Source: Janthinobacterium sp. J1-1
GTDB lineage: Bacteria; Pseudomonadota; Gammaproteobacteria; Burkholderiales; Burkholderiaceae_D
NCBI RefSeq assembly: GCF_030944405.1
Contig: NZ_CP132340.1
Span: 124,001 to 188,000, forward strand
DNA: 64,000 bases
Direction of reading: 5' to 3'
Under the pieces are notes generated by a model. The model worked only from the letters and a program-made list of their open reading frames with translations. It ran no database searches and was not told the DNA's origin. Position 1 is the first letter of the stretch. Each line of letters begins with the position of its first letter. Position numbers and translations under genes: made by a program. Below are positions 51,596 through 60,751 of this stretch, in pieces.

Positions 51596-54565
51596 TTGAC
51601 CAGTATTCATGAAACGGCCTATCCGCGGTTCAAGCCGGAGCTGACCCACCGCGAGCTGGCAGATGTCTACACGCCGAGCGACGAGGAACTTCGATTCGCA
51701 CGCAGAACAGGGCGTACAGCTCCCGCGCGGCTGTATATCATGCTGTTACTAAAAGCAGTGCAGCGGCTGGGCTACTTTCCCATGCTGGCGGACATTCCCG
51801 CGCCAATCGTTTCCTTCCTGTCGAAATCGACACACAACCGTTCCATTCCAGCCCGCGATATCGCCCTCGAGGAGCGATCGGATTCGCGCCAGCGCTTTAT
51901 GGAGGCCATCCGGAGCTATTTGGGCATCCGCCCCGTTACAGCCGACACGGACAGCGCGATTCAATCGGCGGCAACCGAGGCGGCGCAGACAAAGCAGGAA
52001 TTAGCCGACATCATCAACGTCGTCATCGAGGAATTGATCCGGCAACGTTTCGAGCTGCCGGCGTTTAGCACCTTGAACCGGAAAGCGCAGAAAGTGCGAA
52101 ACCAGGTCAACGACCGCTTTTTCCGCTCGCTGGCCGAACCCCTCGCGGCGGCCGTCATCGAGAGATTTGACGCCATGCTGGCGAGCGCACCGCAACAGTC
52201 GCTCACCGGGTGGCAGCAACTGAAGCTGGAGCCGAAGAAGCCGACCAACACGGAAGTGCGCCAGTACCTCGAACACATAGGCTGGCTCAAAAGCTGGTCT
52301 AGCGAACTGCCGGCGGTCGATCACATTCCTGTCGTCAAGCGCAGCCAATATATCCATGAGGCGCGGGCCTTGGATGCCGCGGACATGAAGTCGACGCAGC
52401 CCAACAAGCGCTATGTGCTGATGGTCCTGCTGTTTCACGCCCAGCTGTGCAAGGCGCTGGACGATGCGGTGGGCATGTTCATCCGTAAGCTTCGAAAAAT
52501 CCACACCGGCGCCGAGCTTGCGCTCCAGCAATACTATCTCGAACATCAAAAGCGCGCCGAGAAACTGATCGCCCAGCTGCGTGACGTACTCGAAGCGTTT
52601 CAGGAAGGCGAGACCGACGCGGAGCGCGGCACACGCATCGCGGCAGCCTTTCATGACGATCCGGGAAGCCTGCTGATCGAGTGTGATGAGCATATCGCCT
52701 ATGCGGGCAATAACTACTTGCCGTTCATGTTGGCTCCCTACCAGACGCAGCGGCCTTTGCTGCTCAACTGTCTGGGCCTGCTGAACCTGGAGTCCACGTC
52801 CGCAGACCTGTCGCTCATCGCCGCCATCCGCTTTGTGCTGGCCAACCGCCAAAGCCATAGAGACTGTATTTCGATTGCCGGCGCGAACATCAACCTCAAA
52901 TGGATCCCGGAAAAATGGCGCCGGCTGATCACTGGCCAGCGGTCAGGCGGCGCGCCGGTTACCGAGGTCAACCGCAAGTATTTCGAGCTGTGCGTGTTGA
53001 CCGAGGCGATGCAGGAATTGCAGTCGGGGGATCTGTACGTCGCCAACAGTGACCAGTACAGCGACTACCGGGTGCAACTGATCGACTGGGACTCCTATCA
53101 GGCCCAAGTGGCCGACTATGGCGCCATGCTCGGTTTTCCGACGGAGCCGAAGGAGTTTGCTGCCGGGCTCAAAAAGTGGCTGGGCGAAACTGCCAGCCGC
53201 GTCGACGCCGGCCTGCCTGAAAACGAGCATGTCGAACTGCTCGGTACCGAACTGGTCCTGCGCAAGCATGCCAAGGACGACAAGCCGGCCGCGCTCGAGC
53301 AGATCGACAAGCTGCTGACCGCCCGCCTGCCGGAAAAGAACATTCTCGATATCCTTGTCGAGTCCGAGGGCTGGCTCAATCTCCATAAGCACTTTGGACC
53401 CTTGTCCGGGTTCGACTCGAAGATCGACGATCCGCGCAAACGCTTCATCACGACATTGTTCTGCTATGGCTGCAATCTCGGCGCCACGCAGACAGCGCGC
53501 TCCGTCAAAGACCTGAGCCGCAAGCAAGTAGCCTGGCTAAACCTGCATCACGTGACCGAGGAGCGGCTGGAGAAAGCGACGGTGCAGGTCATCAACGCCT
53601 ATAACAAGTTCTTACTGCCAAAATACTGGGGTAGTGGAAAAAGCGCTTCGGCCGACGGCACCAAGTGGAATATGTATGAGCAGAACTTGCTGTCGGAATA
53701 TCATATCCGCTATGGAGGCTATGGAGGAATCGGCTACTACCATGTGTCTGACATGTATATCGCGCTGTTCAGCCATTTCATTCCATGCGGGGTTTACGAG
53801 GCGATCTATATCCTGGACGGCCTGATTAAGAACGAGTCGGACGTCCAGCCCGACACGCTGCACGGGGACACGCATGCCCAGAGCGCGCCGGTGTTTGGCC
53901 TGGCCTACTTACTTGGGATCAATCTCATGCCGCGCATCCGCAGCCTGAAGAAACTGATTTTCTTCAAGCCGGATCGGGGCGTGCGCTACGAGCATATTAA
54001 TGGGCTCTTTAGCGAAGCCATCAACTGGGACCTGATCGAAACGCATCTTCCCGACATGTTGCGCATTGCACTTTCCATCAAGGCCGGCATGATCACGCCC
54101 TCGACAATCTTGCGCCGCCTTGGAACGGCGAGCCGGAAGAATAAGCTGTACTTCGCGTTCCGGGAACTGGGGCGCGTTGTACGTACAGAATTCCTGCTGA
54201 AATATATTGGTGACGTCGAGCTGCGCAGGACAATTCAGGCTGCGACCAACAAGAGTGAGGAATTCAACCAGTTCATTAAGTGGTTATTTTTTGGTAACCA
54301 GGGGCTCATTGCAGAAAACGTACGGCACGAGCAACGCAAGGTCGTCAAATACAACCAATTGGTCGCCAATCTCGCGATCCTTCATAACGTGGAGGCGATG
54401 ACCGGTGTCTTGAAAGAGATGCAGGGGGAGGGCTTGCCCATTGACGAGGCGATTCTTGCCGGCTTGGCGCCGTACCGGACCGAACATATCAACCGCTATG
54501 GAGATTACACGTTGGATCTGGAGCGAGTTGTACCGCCGATGAATTTCTCCACGAAAATTCTTTAA
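51596..54565 (+). CDS. tnpA: Tn3-family transposase
   Basis: A 989-aa DDE transposase of the Tn3 family with the N-terminal DUF4158-type region and a C-terminal catalytic part. The acidic residues fall in SADGTKWNM (about D687), LHGDTHAQSAPVFGLAYLLG and NKSEEFNQFIKW. It starts at TTG 51596 with GAAGGGA upstream. Full length, so the element could still be active. The sequence just downstream contains a Tn3-type right inverted repeat. Confidence 0.92.
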   Translation: MTSIHETAYPRFKPELTHRELADVYTPSDEELRFARRTGRTAPARLYIMLLLKAVQRLGYFPMLADIPAPIVSFLSKSTHNRSIPARDIALEERSDSRQRFMEAIRSYLGIRPVTADTDSAIQSAATEAAQTKQELADIINVVIEELIRQRFELPAFSTLNRKAQKVRNQVNDRFFRSLAEPLAAAVIERFDAMLASAPQQSLTGWQQLKLEPKKPTNTEVRQYLEHIGWLKSWSSELPAVDHIPVVKRSQYIHEARALDAADMKSTQPNKRYVLMVLLFHAQLCKALDDAVGMFIRKLRKIHTGAELALQQYYLEHQKRAEKLIAQLRDVLEAFQEGETDAERGTRIAAAFHDDPGSLLIECDEHIAYAGNNYLPFMLAPYQTQRPLLLNCLGLLNLESTSADLSLIAAIRFVLANRQSHRDCISIAGANINLKWIPEKWRRLITGQRSGGAPVTEVNRKYFELCVLTEAMQELQSGDLYVANSDQYSDYRVQLIDWDSYQAQVADYGAMLGFPTEPKEFAAGLKKWLGETASRVDAGLPENEHVELLGTELVLRKHAKDDKPAALEQIDKLLTARLPEKNILDILVESEGWLNLHKHFGPLSGFDSKIDDPRKRFITTLFCYGCNLGATQTARSVKDLSRKQVAWLNLHHVTEERLEKATVQVINAYNKFLLPKYWGSGKSASADGTKWNMYEQNLLSEYHIRYGGYGGIGYYHVSDMYIALFSHFIPCGVYEAIYILDGLIKNESDVQPDTLHGDTHAQSAPVFGLAYLLGINLMPRIRSLKKLIFFKPDRGVRYEHINGLFSEAINWDLIETHLPDMLRIALSIKAGMITPSTILRRLGTASRKNKLYFAFRELGRVVRTEFLLKYIGDVELRRTIQAATNKSEEFNQFIKWLFFGNQGLIAENVRHEQRKVVKYNQLVANLAILHNVEAMTGVLKEMQGEGLPIDEAILAGLAPYRTEHINRYGDYTLDLERVVPPMNFSTKIL

Positions 54566-54581
54566 ATTCAGAGGCTTGTAT

Positions 54582-54619
54582 CAGATTGTGCGGAATTTTA
54601 CGTGAATCCCGGCCACCCC
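54582..54619 (+). repeat. Right terminal inverted repeat of the Tn3-family element
   Basis: Read leftward, the 38 bp start GGGGTGGCC and contain ACGTAAAAT and GCAC at the same spacing as the ends of Tn3-family transposons such as Tn21. It lies 17 bp past the tnpA stop. The following five bases TCAAT would be one copy of the target duplication. I did not find the matching left end. Confidence 0.65.
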
Positions 54620-54684
54620 TCAATAACTGGCGGTAGACGGGGACGAAGCCGCTCTGTTCCGTGATGCGCAGCTTGCAGCTATAG

Positions 54685-55089
54685 GTGCCGACGAGGGCCT
54701 TCTACGAACCGAACTATGAAAGCGGCAAGCCGGTGCGCTGGGGCATTGGCATGGCCGACCAGTCGATGTTCGCTGTTGGCAGCCTGTGGAGTGAATGGGA
54801 TGGCGAGGCCGGGCCGGAGTATTCATTCACGCAGTTGACCATCAACACAGACAAGCATCCGTTAATGCGCCGCTTCCATAAGCCAAGTGACGAAAAGCGC
54901 GCCTTGGCGATCGTGCCGCAGAGCGAGTGGGACGACTGGCTCAGTGGCTCGGATCCAGAATACGCGCGCGGTTTGCTACGGTACTACCCTGCAGAACAGA
55001 TGCGCGCCTGGGAATTTCCGGTGCCGCCGCGCGCCAAGAAATCCGAACCGGTCAAGCCGGCGTCGGACACTCAGATGGGCTTGCTATGA
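54685..55089 (+). pseudogene. SRAP (YedK/HMCES-like) gene, 5' truncated
   Basis: 134 codons matching the C-terminal part of SOS-response-associated peptidases: TRAFYEPNYESGKPVRW, FTQLTINTDKHPLMRRFH and IVPQSEWDDWL. The N-terminus with the catalytic Cys2 (MCGRY) is missing, and a TAG lies immediately before the GTG at 54685. The loss coincides with the right end of the Tn3-family element about 65 bp upstream. SRAP proteins shield abasic sites in single-stranded DNA, a typical leading-region cargo. Confidence 0.78.
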
Positions 55090-55223
55090 CCTTTGAACTA
55101 AATGACGGCCGCCCTCCGGAAGGCAACCAGGTAGATGCCTTGGTCGAGGCCGCTTTAAAGGGCTGTTCTTGGCGTATAGCCATCAAGCATTTCGCGCACT
55201 CGTTAATCATATTTAAAAACGGT

Positions 55224-55436
55224 TTATACGGATTTCCTTGGTCGCGGTGCTGGAGAGCTGCCGTCCGGCTCGGGCGGCAGCGATTCTGGAATGTCCCACC
55301 CCATATGGCGCATCGCGTGCGCCGGCACGGATGTCGTTGCGGCTTCCAAAGCCGCAGCACGTTGCGCATCCGTCAAGGCATTCCAGGCCTCGATAGAACG
55401 TAGAATCTTCGCTTCAACCGCCTCAGTTTGGTTCAC
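55224..55436 (-). CDS. Small hypothetical protein
   Basis: A 70-aa soluble protein starting at GTG 55436 with AGGGGAA upstream; contains an ALTDAQRAAALEAAT helix and a proline-rich tail. No family recognised. It follows the 89-aa gene in the same direction. Confidence 0.5.
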   Translation of the reverse strand: MNQTEAVEAKILRSIEAWNALTDAQRAAALEAATTSVPAHAMRHMGWDIPESLPPEPDGSSPAPRPRKSV

Positions 55437-55450
55437 GGCATTTCCCCTTT

Positions 55451-55720
55451 TTATCGTGGTACGTAGCCATTGACGGCCAGAGCTGCGCCGATTGATTCAA
55501 TGCCAGAGATCATCTGGTAGGCGCACCTCTGGCGTTCATCGTGCGGTAGATGTGCTTCTGTGAAGTCGTAGAAAGTGTCGAAGGTCGAGCGCTTGGCAAA
55601 TTGCGCCAGTTGCAGCGCAACATCCGGGCGCAGCTCAATGGTGATGCTGACGGGCGTATCCGCTGCCGCCTCGGCGGTGGTACGGCATGCGGTTCGTACT
55701 TCCGTCTGGAATCCATTCAT
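55451..55720 (-). CDS. Small hypothetical protein
   Basis: An 89-aa protein with GGAGG eight bases before ATG 55720. The middle (SITIELRPDVALQLAQFAKR) and the end (LAVNGYVPR) resemble small plasmid-borne proteins of unknown function. It is first in a two-gene leftward unit. Confidence 0.6.
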   Translation of the reverse strand: MNGFQTEVRTACRTTAEAAADTPVSITIELRPDVALQLAQFAKRSTFDTFYDFTEAHLPHDERQRCAYQMISGIESIGAALAVNGYVPR

Positions 55721-56214
55721 GATTTAGTCCTCCACGACCAGGCACCATGCCTGGCCCTCTCACTAGCAAGGCCCGCTCAAGGCGGGCCGTGTGTGCTGCT
55801 GGGTGTTTGTCTTCGAGCGTTTAACACTCGTGCTGCCTGGCGGCGAATGCGGCCGGCGATGCGCGTCGGGTTCTGGCTGACCTGGCGCCAGTCGTCATGC
55901 CATCAGGCGATGGCACGAGTGGCTGTCGCAGTGTCCGGCGCAGTCGTCCCCGCGTCAAAATCAGCGCTCAACTCGCGCCCCATTGTGCACCCTGCCCTTC
56001 GCCTATGGCCGATCGAAGGCACGCTCAACGATATTCAATTGCCTGGTCCGGTCGCATACTCTATCCTTGCCTTCATTGAGTTTCCCGACGGATCCGCTTG
56101 ACAACACTTCGGACTTGGCCAGCCACTTCACGCTGATGTTAATCTCTTTGGAGATCATCGAACAGGCATTCTTCCGCGGCGCTGCGACACCTCGGCGCCG
56201 GTCGTCTATGGCAA
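55721..56214. other. Spacer without a supported gene
   Basis: About 490 bp. A hairpin GGCCCGC (55770-55776) / GCGGGCC (55782-55788) lies just upstream of the small genes. Open frames here look like chance and have no ribosome-binding sites. Confidence 0.4.
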
Positions 56215-57087
56215 TTACTTCAGCTGGCCACGCAGTGCATCCACGTGACCTTTCCACTCGGCCTCGGCTTCGCGCGCCTTTGCCGCTATGACACGCGCCT
56301 GCTGCGCTTCGTCTTTCGCGACACTTAGCTCGGCGGAGACCAGCTCGAAGCGGCCTTGTGCCGCCTCGACCCGGGCTGCGGCTTTGCCCAGCTCCTGTGA
56401 AAGCGCTTCTACCTGTCCCAGCAGTTTTTCACTGCGTAGCTTCTCTTCCATGACGCGCTCTGCGTACGCGTCGCGCTGCGCGGCTGATACGCTGGCCTGC
56501 CGCTCCGACTCGACCTGGCGCACACGCATTTGTTCCAGTTGCTGCAGGGTCACGGCGTGGCTCGCCTCCAGTTTTTCGACCTGCTCCAGCTGCAACTGCG
56601 CCCTTGCCAGGGCGATGTGCAGCTGATCCGCGTCGGCCCGTTGCTGGGCCTCACCGGCCTTGGCAGCCGCCATGTCCTCCTGCAGTTGCTGCAACTGGCC
56701 TTTCGTTTCTGCCACGCTGTCGAGCAGCTTGCCATTGACATCATCGAGCTGGGCGTTCTCGTCGGCCAGCTGTTCATTCTCGCGCACCAAGTCACTGATC
56801 GTTTCGGATGCCACTTCGAGTTTTTCGCGCAGCTCCTGCTGGGCGCGCGATACCTCGATGCCGAGATTGTCCTGCAACGTTTTCTGCAGGGCGGTTGTCA
56901 GGGTCACCGCTGTTGCCGCTTCTGGATTGCTCCCCTCCCACACGCGCAGCATTGCTTGGATCGTACCGGTGCTGCCAGCGCCATGCTCGGCACGAATCAG
57001 GCGCGTGCTTGGACGCTTGCCTTGGGCGCGCAACCGGGCACAAAGGACGTTGACGTCCTCTTGGGTGATCTTTCCTTGCTGTGCCAT
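56215..57087 (-). CDS. kfrA: KfrA plasmid DNA-binding coiled-coil protein
   Basis: A 290-aa protein: N-terminal DNA-binding domain (about 8-55, with RPSTRLIRAEHGAGSTGTIQ) and a very long Glu/Gln/Ala-rich coiled coil from about 80 to the end. This is the KfrA architecture of IncP and other broad-host plasmids, where it autoregulates and helps segregation as a filament-like scaffold. Short tandem GTAAC repeats lie about 35-45 bp upstream (57119-57131) and may be its operator. Confidence 0.9.
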   Translation of the reverse strand: MAQQGKITQEDVNVLCARLRAQGKRPSTRLIRAEHGAGSTGTIQAMLRVWEGSNPEAATAVTLTTALQKTLQDNLGIEVSRAQQELREKLEVASETISDLVRENEQLADENAQLDDVNGKLLDSVAETKGQLQQLQEDMAAAKAGEAQQRADADQLHIALARAQLQLEQVEKLEASHAVTLQQLEQMRVRQVESERQASVSAAQRDAYAERVMEEKLRSEKLLGQVEALSQELGKAAARVEAAQGRFELVSAELSVAKDEAQQARVIAAKAREAEAEWKGHVDALRGQLK

Positions 57088-57222
57088 GATCTTTACTTTC
57101 TATCGAAACAAAATTTAAAACGTTACGTTACGCTTTGAATTTTATGTTATGTTTCACCTTTTGTCTATTTAATTATTCGACTGTCGTTTGGAATTGGAGC
57201 ATATGTAGCATCAGATGCTCGG

Positions 57223-57900
57223 ATGGGAGGGCTTCGCATTAGAATCCAGGCCGGCGCTTTGCACGGGCCACAGCGGATCTTACGGATCGCTGGCGCTTGC
57301 AAAGCCAGCGGCTGGTTCGGCCGACCTGGCCAGCACCCCGTTACCAAGGTCAAGCTGCACATGGGCCACTTCGCCTTCATGCGCAGCGTTCTCGAAGGCC
57401 TCGCCCTGAGGCAACGCCGTCAACACCATATGTTGATGCACGGCGCGGTCTCCAAGGTCCACCCTGTACGCCGGCTGTGCGCCAATGTCACCGGTATCGC
57501 ACGTAGTCACAATCGACACGGCCTGGCGAGCCTGCTGGACCTCGACATCTTCCAGATCTCGCACTTGGTGCCGCAGTTGCCGCGGCAGTCCTATGAAACG
57601 TTCGCGATCGAGCAGGACTAGAGGATTTTTACTGTCGCCGAGCGGCTGCGCGCCTACCAAAGCGGAGCTTGGCGCTCCCTCACGTCGACAGCTGGTCAGG
57701 GCGCGTCTGATAACCCGCCAGTTGGCGCGCCCGCGCTGGTCGAACCCATCAATGGCACCGGCGCAGGCTGGCACTTCAACCCGCACGGCATCGGCACCGG
57801 CAAGGCGGCGCGCGCCGTACGCTGGCGGTGCGGTGGGGGCCGATACCAAGCTGCCGATCGGTAACATAGTCGATAAGCCGAGCCGACAACGTGGTGGCCG
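57223..57900 (+). pseudogene. Decayed plasmid/phage integrase gene
   Basis: Fragments in different frames match the large integrase-like proteins of Burkholderiales plasmids as I remember them: VTKVKLHMGHFAFMRSVLEGL (about 57340-57405), RRQLVRARLITRQLARPRW (about 57686-57742) and ALVEPINGTGAGW ... GTGKAARAVRW (about 57738-57828). Stops and shifts separate them. No intact catalytic Arg/Tyr region remains. Ordinary gene finders may report antisense ORFs here instead. Confidence 0.55.
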
Positions 57901-58053
57901 GCATGCGCGCCATGACCGTGCTTGACATCTTTTCCGCTCTTTGAGCGAAGGCGGATAGGTGGTGGCAACCCGTTCGCTGCAATGGCGGCGCCGCGCGCCG
58001 GGACAGCCGCAGCGCCGCCGGACGGCCCGGCTCCCGACATCGCTTGGTGGCGA

Positions 58054-58530
58054 TCAGATCAGGCCATTCTCGGCAAAGGAACACGTGCGCGTTCCGGCCA
58101 CGATGATGTGGTCCAGTACCCGCACGTCGACCAGAGCCAGCGCCTGGATCAGCGTGCGCGTCAGCAGTTGATCCGCCTCGCTCGGGTCCGGCATGCCCGA
58201 AGGGTGGTTATGCACCAGAATGCACGAGGCCGCATTCAGGCGCAGGCCAGCTTTGACGACTTCCCGGGGATAGACGGAACAATGCGTCAAGGTGCCATAG
58301 AACAGGATTTCATGGTCGATTAAACGGTTTCGCACATCCATCCATAACACTGAGAAAATCTCACGATCACTGGTGCCGAATTGGCAGATCAGATATGCCT
58401 TCACCTGATTGGGCGACGACAGCTTGATCCCCTCCGCCTTCATCCGGCTGCGCAGGATATCGATAGCCTGGGCAATAACGGCGTCCTCGCACGCCACCTC
58501 GCCTGCCTTATGACGTTTCGCTGCAGCCAT
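58054..58530 (-). CDS. radC: RadC-family JAB/MPN protein
   Basis: A 158-aa protein with the metalloprotease-like motif HNHPSGMPDPSEAD (107-120) of RadC/DUF2466. Mobile-element RadC proteins are common beside antirestriction genes; their biochemical role is still unsettled. ATG 58530 was chosen because longer forms run into the structured leader (copy R), which starts about 22 bases upstream. Confidence 0.9.
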   Translation of the reverse strand: MAAAKRHKAGEVACEDAVIAQAIDILRSRMKAEGIKLSSPNQVKAYLICQFGTSDREIFSVLWMDVRNRLIDHEILFYGTLTHCSVYPREVVKAGLRLNAASCILVHNHPSGMPDPSEADQLLTRTLIQALALVDVRVLDHIIVAGTRTCSFAENGLI

Positions 58531-58552
58531 GATTGTCCCCTTCTGAAGTTGT

Positions 58553-59142
58553 TCTGAGAAAAGAGGTCGCATCGGATCCTCTTGCTCGAACTTCCTCGTC
58601 CCCTCCCTTGGGAGGGCGGAGGGAGGGGGACTTTGTTTCAGGCAGCGAGAAACAGGGCCGCTGTCTCTGCCCCGTTCCTTCGTTTATCCCCAAGCAAGCC
58701 CCCCTCGCTTGGCCTGGGGGGCGCTTGCTTGGGGATGCTGGAACGGGGTACCGCGGCCCGTGCTGCCATCGTCGGGGTTGGCCGGGAGCGGCCGGCTGTA
58801 GAGCGCAAGCGGCGGCGCAAGGGCGGTGACAGCCGGGTTTCGGGCTGGCGCCGCCCTTGAAAGCACCCGGCCCCTGGACCTGGCGCGGCCGGCTTTACAG
58901 CGCAAGCGGCGGCGCAACCGGCGTGACAGCCGGGCTGTTCGGCTGGCGCGGCGGTTGAAAGCGCCTGTCCATCAATTCAGGTCCTATGGGTGTATGCTAC
59001 CCTGCCGGCGCTGGACAACGTCACCAATGTCGAGCGACACTTTCGTCGCGCTGGAGCGCCGCGGGAGGCCGCTAGGCGGAGCCCGCAGGGCCGAGCGCCG
59101 GCCATATGGAACTCGGTTCACAAGAGACCGGGGTTTCGGCGC
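58553..59142 (-). repeat. Structured leader repeat, copy R, upstream of radC
   Basis: Second copy of the ~585-bp element upstream of klcA, in the same orientation. CCCCGTTCC (58670-58678) pairs with GGAACGGGG (58740-58748). Inside it CCCCAAGCAAGC (58688-58699) pairs perfectly with GCTTGCTTGGGG (58723-58734). The competing arm is degenerate here (GAAACAGGG, 58649-58657). The two 97-bp tandem units begin CCGGCT at 58792 and 58889. The helices are conserved between copies while loops vary. Confidence 0.8.
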
Positions 59143-59456
59143 AGGGTGAGCGTCCGCTTAGCGATGACGTGCATGATAGAGGTGTAGGAAGCTTGGCGGC
59201 GACCAAGGCAGAGGCGAAAGCAGCCAGGCGCGGACGCTGGTTTGACCAGGTAACAATACCACCTTGGGATTTTCCAAAAACTATTCCATCACGCACCCGT
59301 TTCCGGCGCGCCGCCGGCCGTCTACAGATCGAGTTTTCTTGGATTCGATCAGGTCGTGCTGGCCAGTTGTCTCAGCGCTTTGCCGATAAAGCACGAAGGG
59401 CAAGCACACCACGCCGGCTGGAAGTCGTGCGGGTGGTGTGTATGAAATGGAGTAAA
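59143..59456. other. Spacer without a supported gene
   Basis: About 310 bp between leader R and hns. A rightward open frame crosses it into hns but has no recognisable domain or start signal. Nothing else seen. Confidence 0.4.
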
Positions 59457-59768
59457 TTAAACCTTTGCTTCGTCGATCGTTTTACCCGATTCAACCCATT
59501 CCTTTACCCATTTTGGCTGACGGCCACGGCCGCTCCACTGCAAAGTCGAATCGTTAGGATGGCGGTATTTAACCGCGACCGTTTGCTTGACCTTCACGGG
59601 AGCACCACTGCCGACCAGGTCTTTGACTGATACACCGACTCGCTTGGCAATTTCAAGAATTTGCGTACGGGCATCGGCAATATCTTTTTGCTCTGTCATC
59701 TTCAACTGCTTTGTTATCCGATCCTGCAATTCACGCAGTTCGGCGATAGATAATTTCTCAATATTCAT
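59457..59768 (-). CDS. H-NS family nucleoid protein
   Basis: A 103-aa protein with an N-terminal oligomerisation helix (SIAELRELQDRITKQL) and the C-terminal DNA-binding motif YRHPNDSTLQWSGRGRQPKWV, where GRGRQP is the minor-groove loop. Plasmid-borne H-NS proteins silence plasmid genes in new hosts and reduce fitness cost. Here the AT-rich oriT region and metal cargo are likely targets. Confidence 0.92.
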   Translation of the reverse strand: MNIEKLSIAELRELQDRITKQLKMTEQKDIADARTQILEIAKRVGVSVKDLVGSGAPVKVKQTVAVKYRHPNDSTLQWSGRGRQPKWVKEWVESGKTIDEAKV

Positions 59769-60492
59769 GTGGGGAACTTTCCTGATGGTGATGTAGCTGA
59801 CAAGTTACCACAATTGGCCTGCGCCTCACCGTATTTGCTATGTGTACATACCAGCACGATTTACAACAGGAAGCCGACTTTCGCGCGCGAAAAGGCAAGC
59901 GAGCAGAAAAGGGGTATCAGTTGAATGAAATAGGCACGCAGTGGCGATGGCCGCGTGTACCCGGCGTTTTTTTCCTTCACTCATTTGCTGCCATCCTTTC
60001 ACGGCGAATCGCCCCGCCCTCCGCACCCGACGACGAACCGATGTAATGGACAATCCTGTCCTACAACAAAGCAGGCGCAGTCGATCCAAATACCGGCCAT
60101 CTCCAATTCATCATGCGCCCCTAACTGGTTCAGGCCCTGCTTGCCACGCGCTTGTCGTGACCATTACCACGCTGTCGGCTTGCACTCGCATGCCGGCGAG
60201 CGTCTGGGCTCGGCACGCGGGCCTTCCGGCTCAGCCAACAACCGCGCCTGACCGACCCTGATCCGTTTCCTCGCCCGCGCACCAGCCAGGTTGCGGTCGT
60301 CGTAACTTGCTGGCACGGATGAACCAAACCATGGTCTTATCGAGAAAAATATACATACAGAAACTTATAGCACTGGTACAATTACCTTACCGCACTGCTA
60401 CAGCAACACATTCTCATAGGTGGAATTTTCTTAGAGTCATTTTCTAGACTGCTACTTTATTGTCGCAATAGTTCATCCAGAAAGCCCGATCC
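59769..60492. other. Long spacer with operator palindrome
   Basis: About 720 bp between the divergent hns and the 60.5-kb genes. It holds the palindrome at 59879-59892. The rest shows AT-rich stretches near 60340-60470 that could carry the promoter of the rightward genes. I find no gene. Confidence 0.45.
59879..59892. promoter_or_regulatory. Perfect palindrome TTTCGCGCGCGAAA upstream of hns
   Basis: Perfect 14-bp inverted repeat preceded by GAC, about 110 bp upstream of the hns start codon. Fourth member of the repeated palindrome family. Confidence 0.6.
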
Positions 60493-60750
60493 ATGCCAAT
60501 TTCAGCAGAAGCCCTTGCCGACCAGATTGCCCAACACATGCGGCGACACAACCGCGACGTGGTGACCCTGCGCTGGTCAGATTTTTATGTCTTGTGCGAG
60601 CGCGAACGGCTGAAGTCGGGTTTCTACACGGCCCTGGCAAAAGGCTTGGCCAAGTCGAGCGTGTTGTTCGTGCAAGGGACATCGACGGTGGTGTTTGTCA
60701 AAGATTTCGATTTCGCGCCGTACGGCGATCGGCACTTTTCGGGGAAATGA
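60493..60750 (+). CDS. Small hypothetical protein
   Basis: An 85-aa soluble protein with a helical N-terminus and a beta-rich C-terminal half (SSVLFVQGTSTVVFVKDF). No family recognised. It precedes the Sel1-type gene by one base and is probably co-translated. Confidence 0.6.
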   Translation: MPISAEALADQIAQHMRRHNRDVVTLRWSDFYVLCERERLKSGFYTALAKGLAKSSVLFVQGTSTVVFVKDFDFAPYGDRHFSGK

Positions 60751-60751
60751 G

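Noticed and set aside
55086..55403. Rightward frame after the SRAP fragment (MTFELNDGRPP...)
   Set aside because: The start overlaps the SRAP stop and the first ~50 codons look plausible, but the rest becomes Arg/Cys-rich and overlaps a better supported leftward gene. Not enough support.
57280..57867. Leftward 195-codon open frame
   Set aside because: Covers the integrase remnant on the opposite strand; no ribosome-binding site or recognisable domain.
59106..59630. Rightward 174-codon open frame
   Set aside because: Begins in the leader repeat and runs across hns on the other strand; no domain or start signal.
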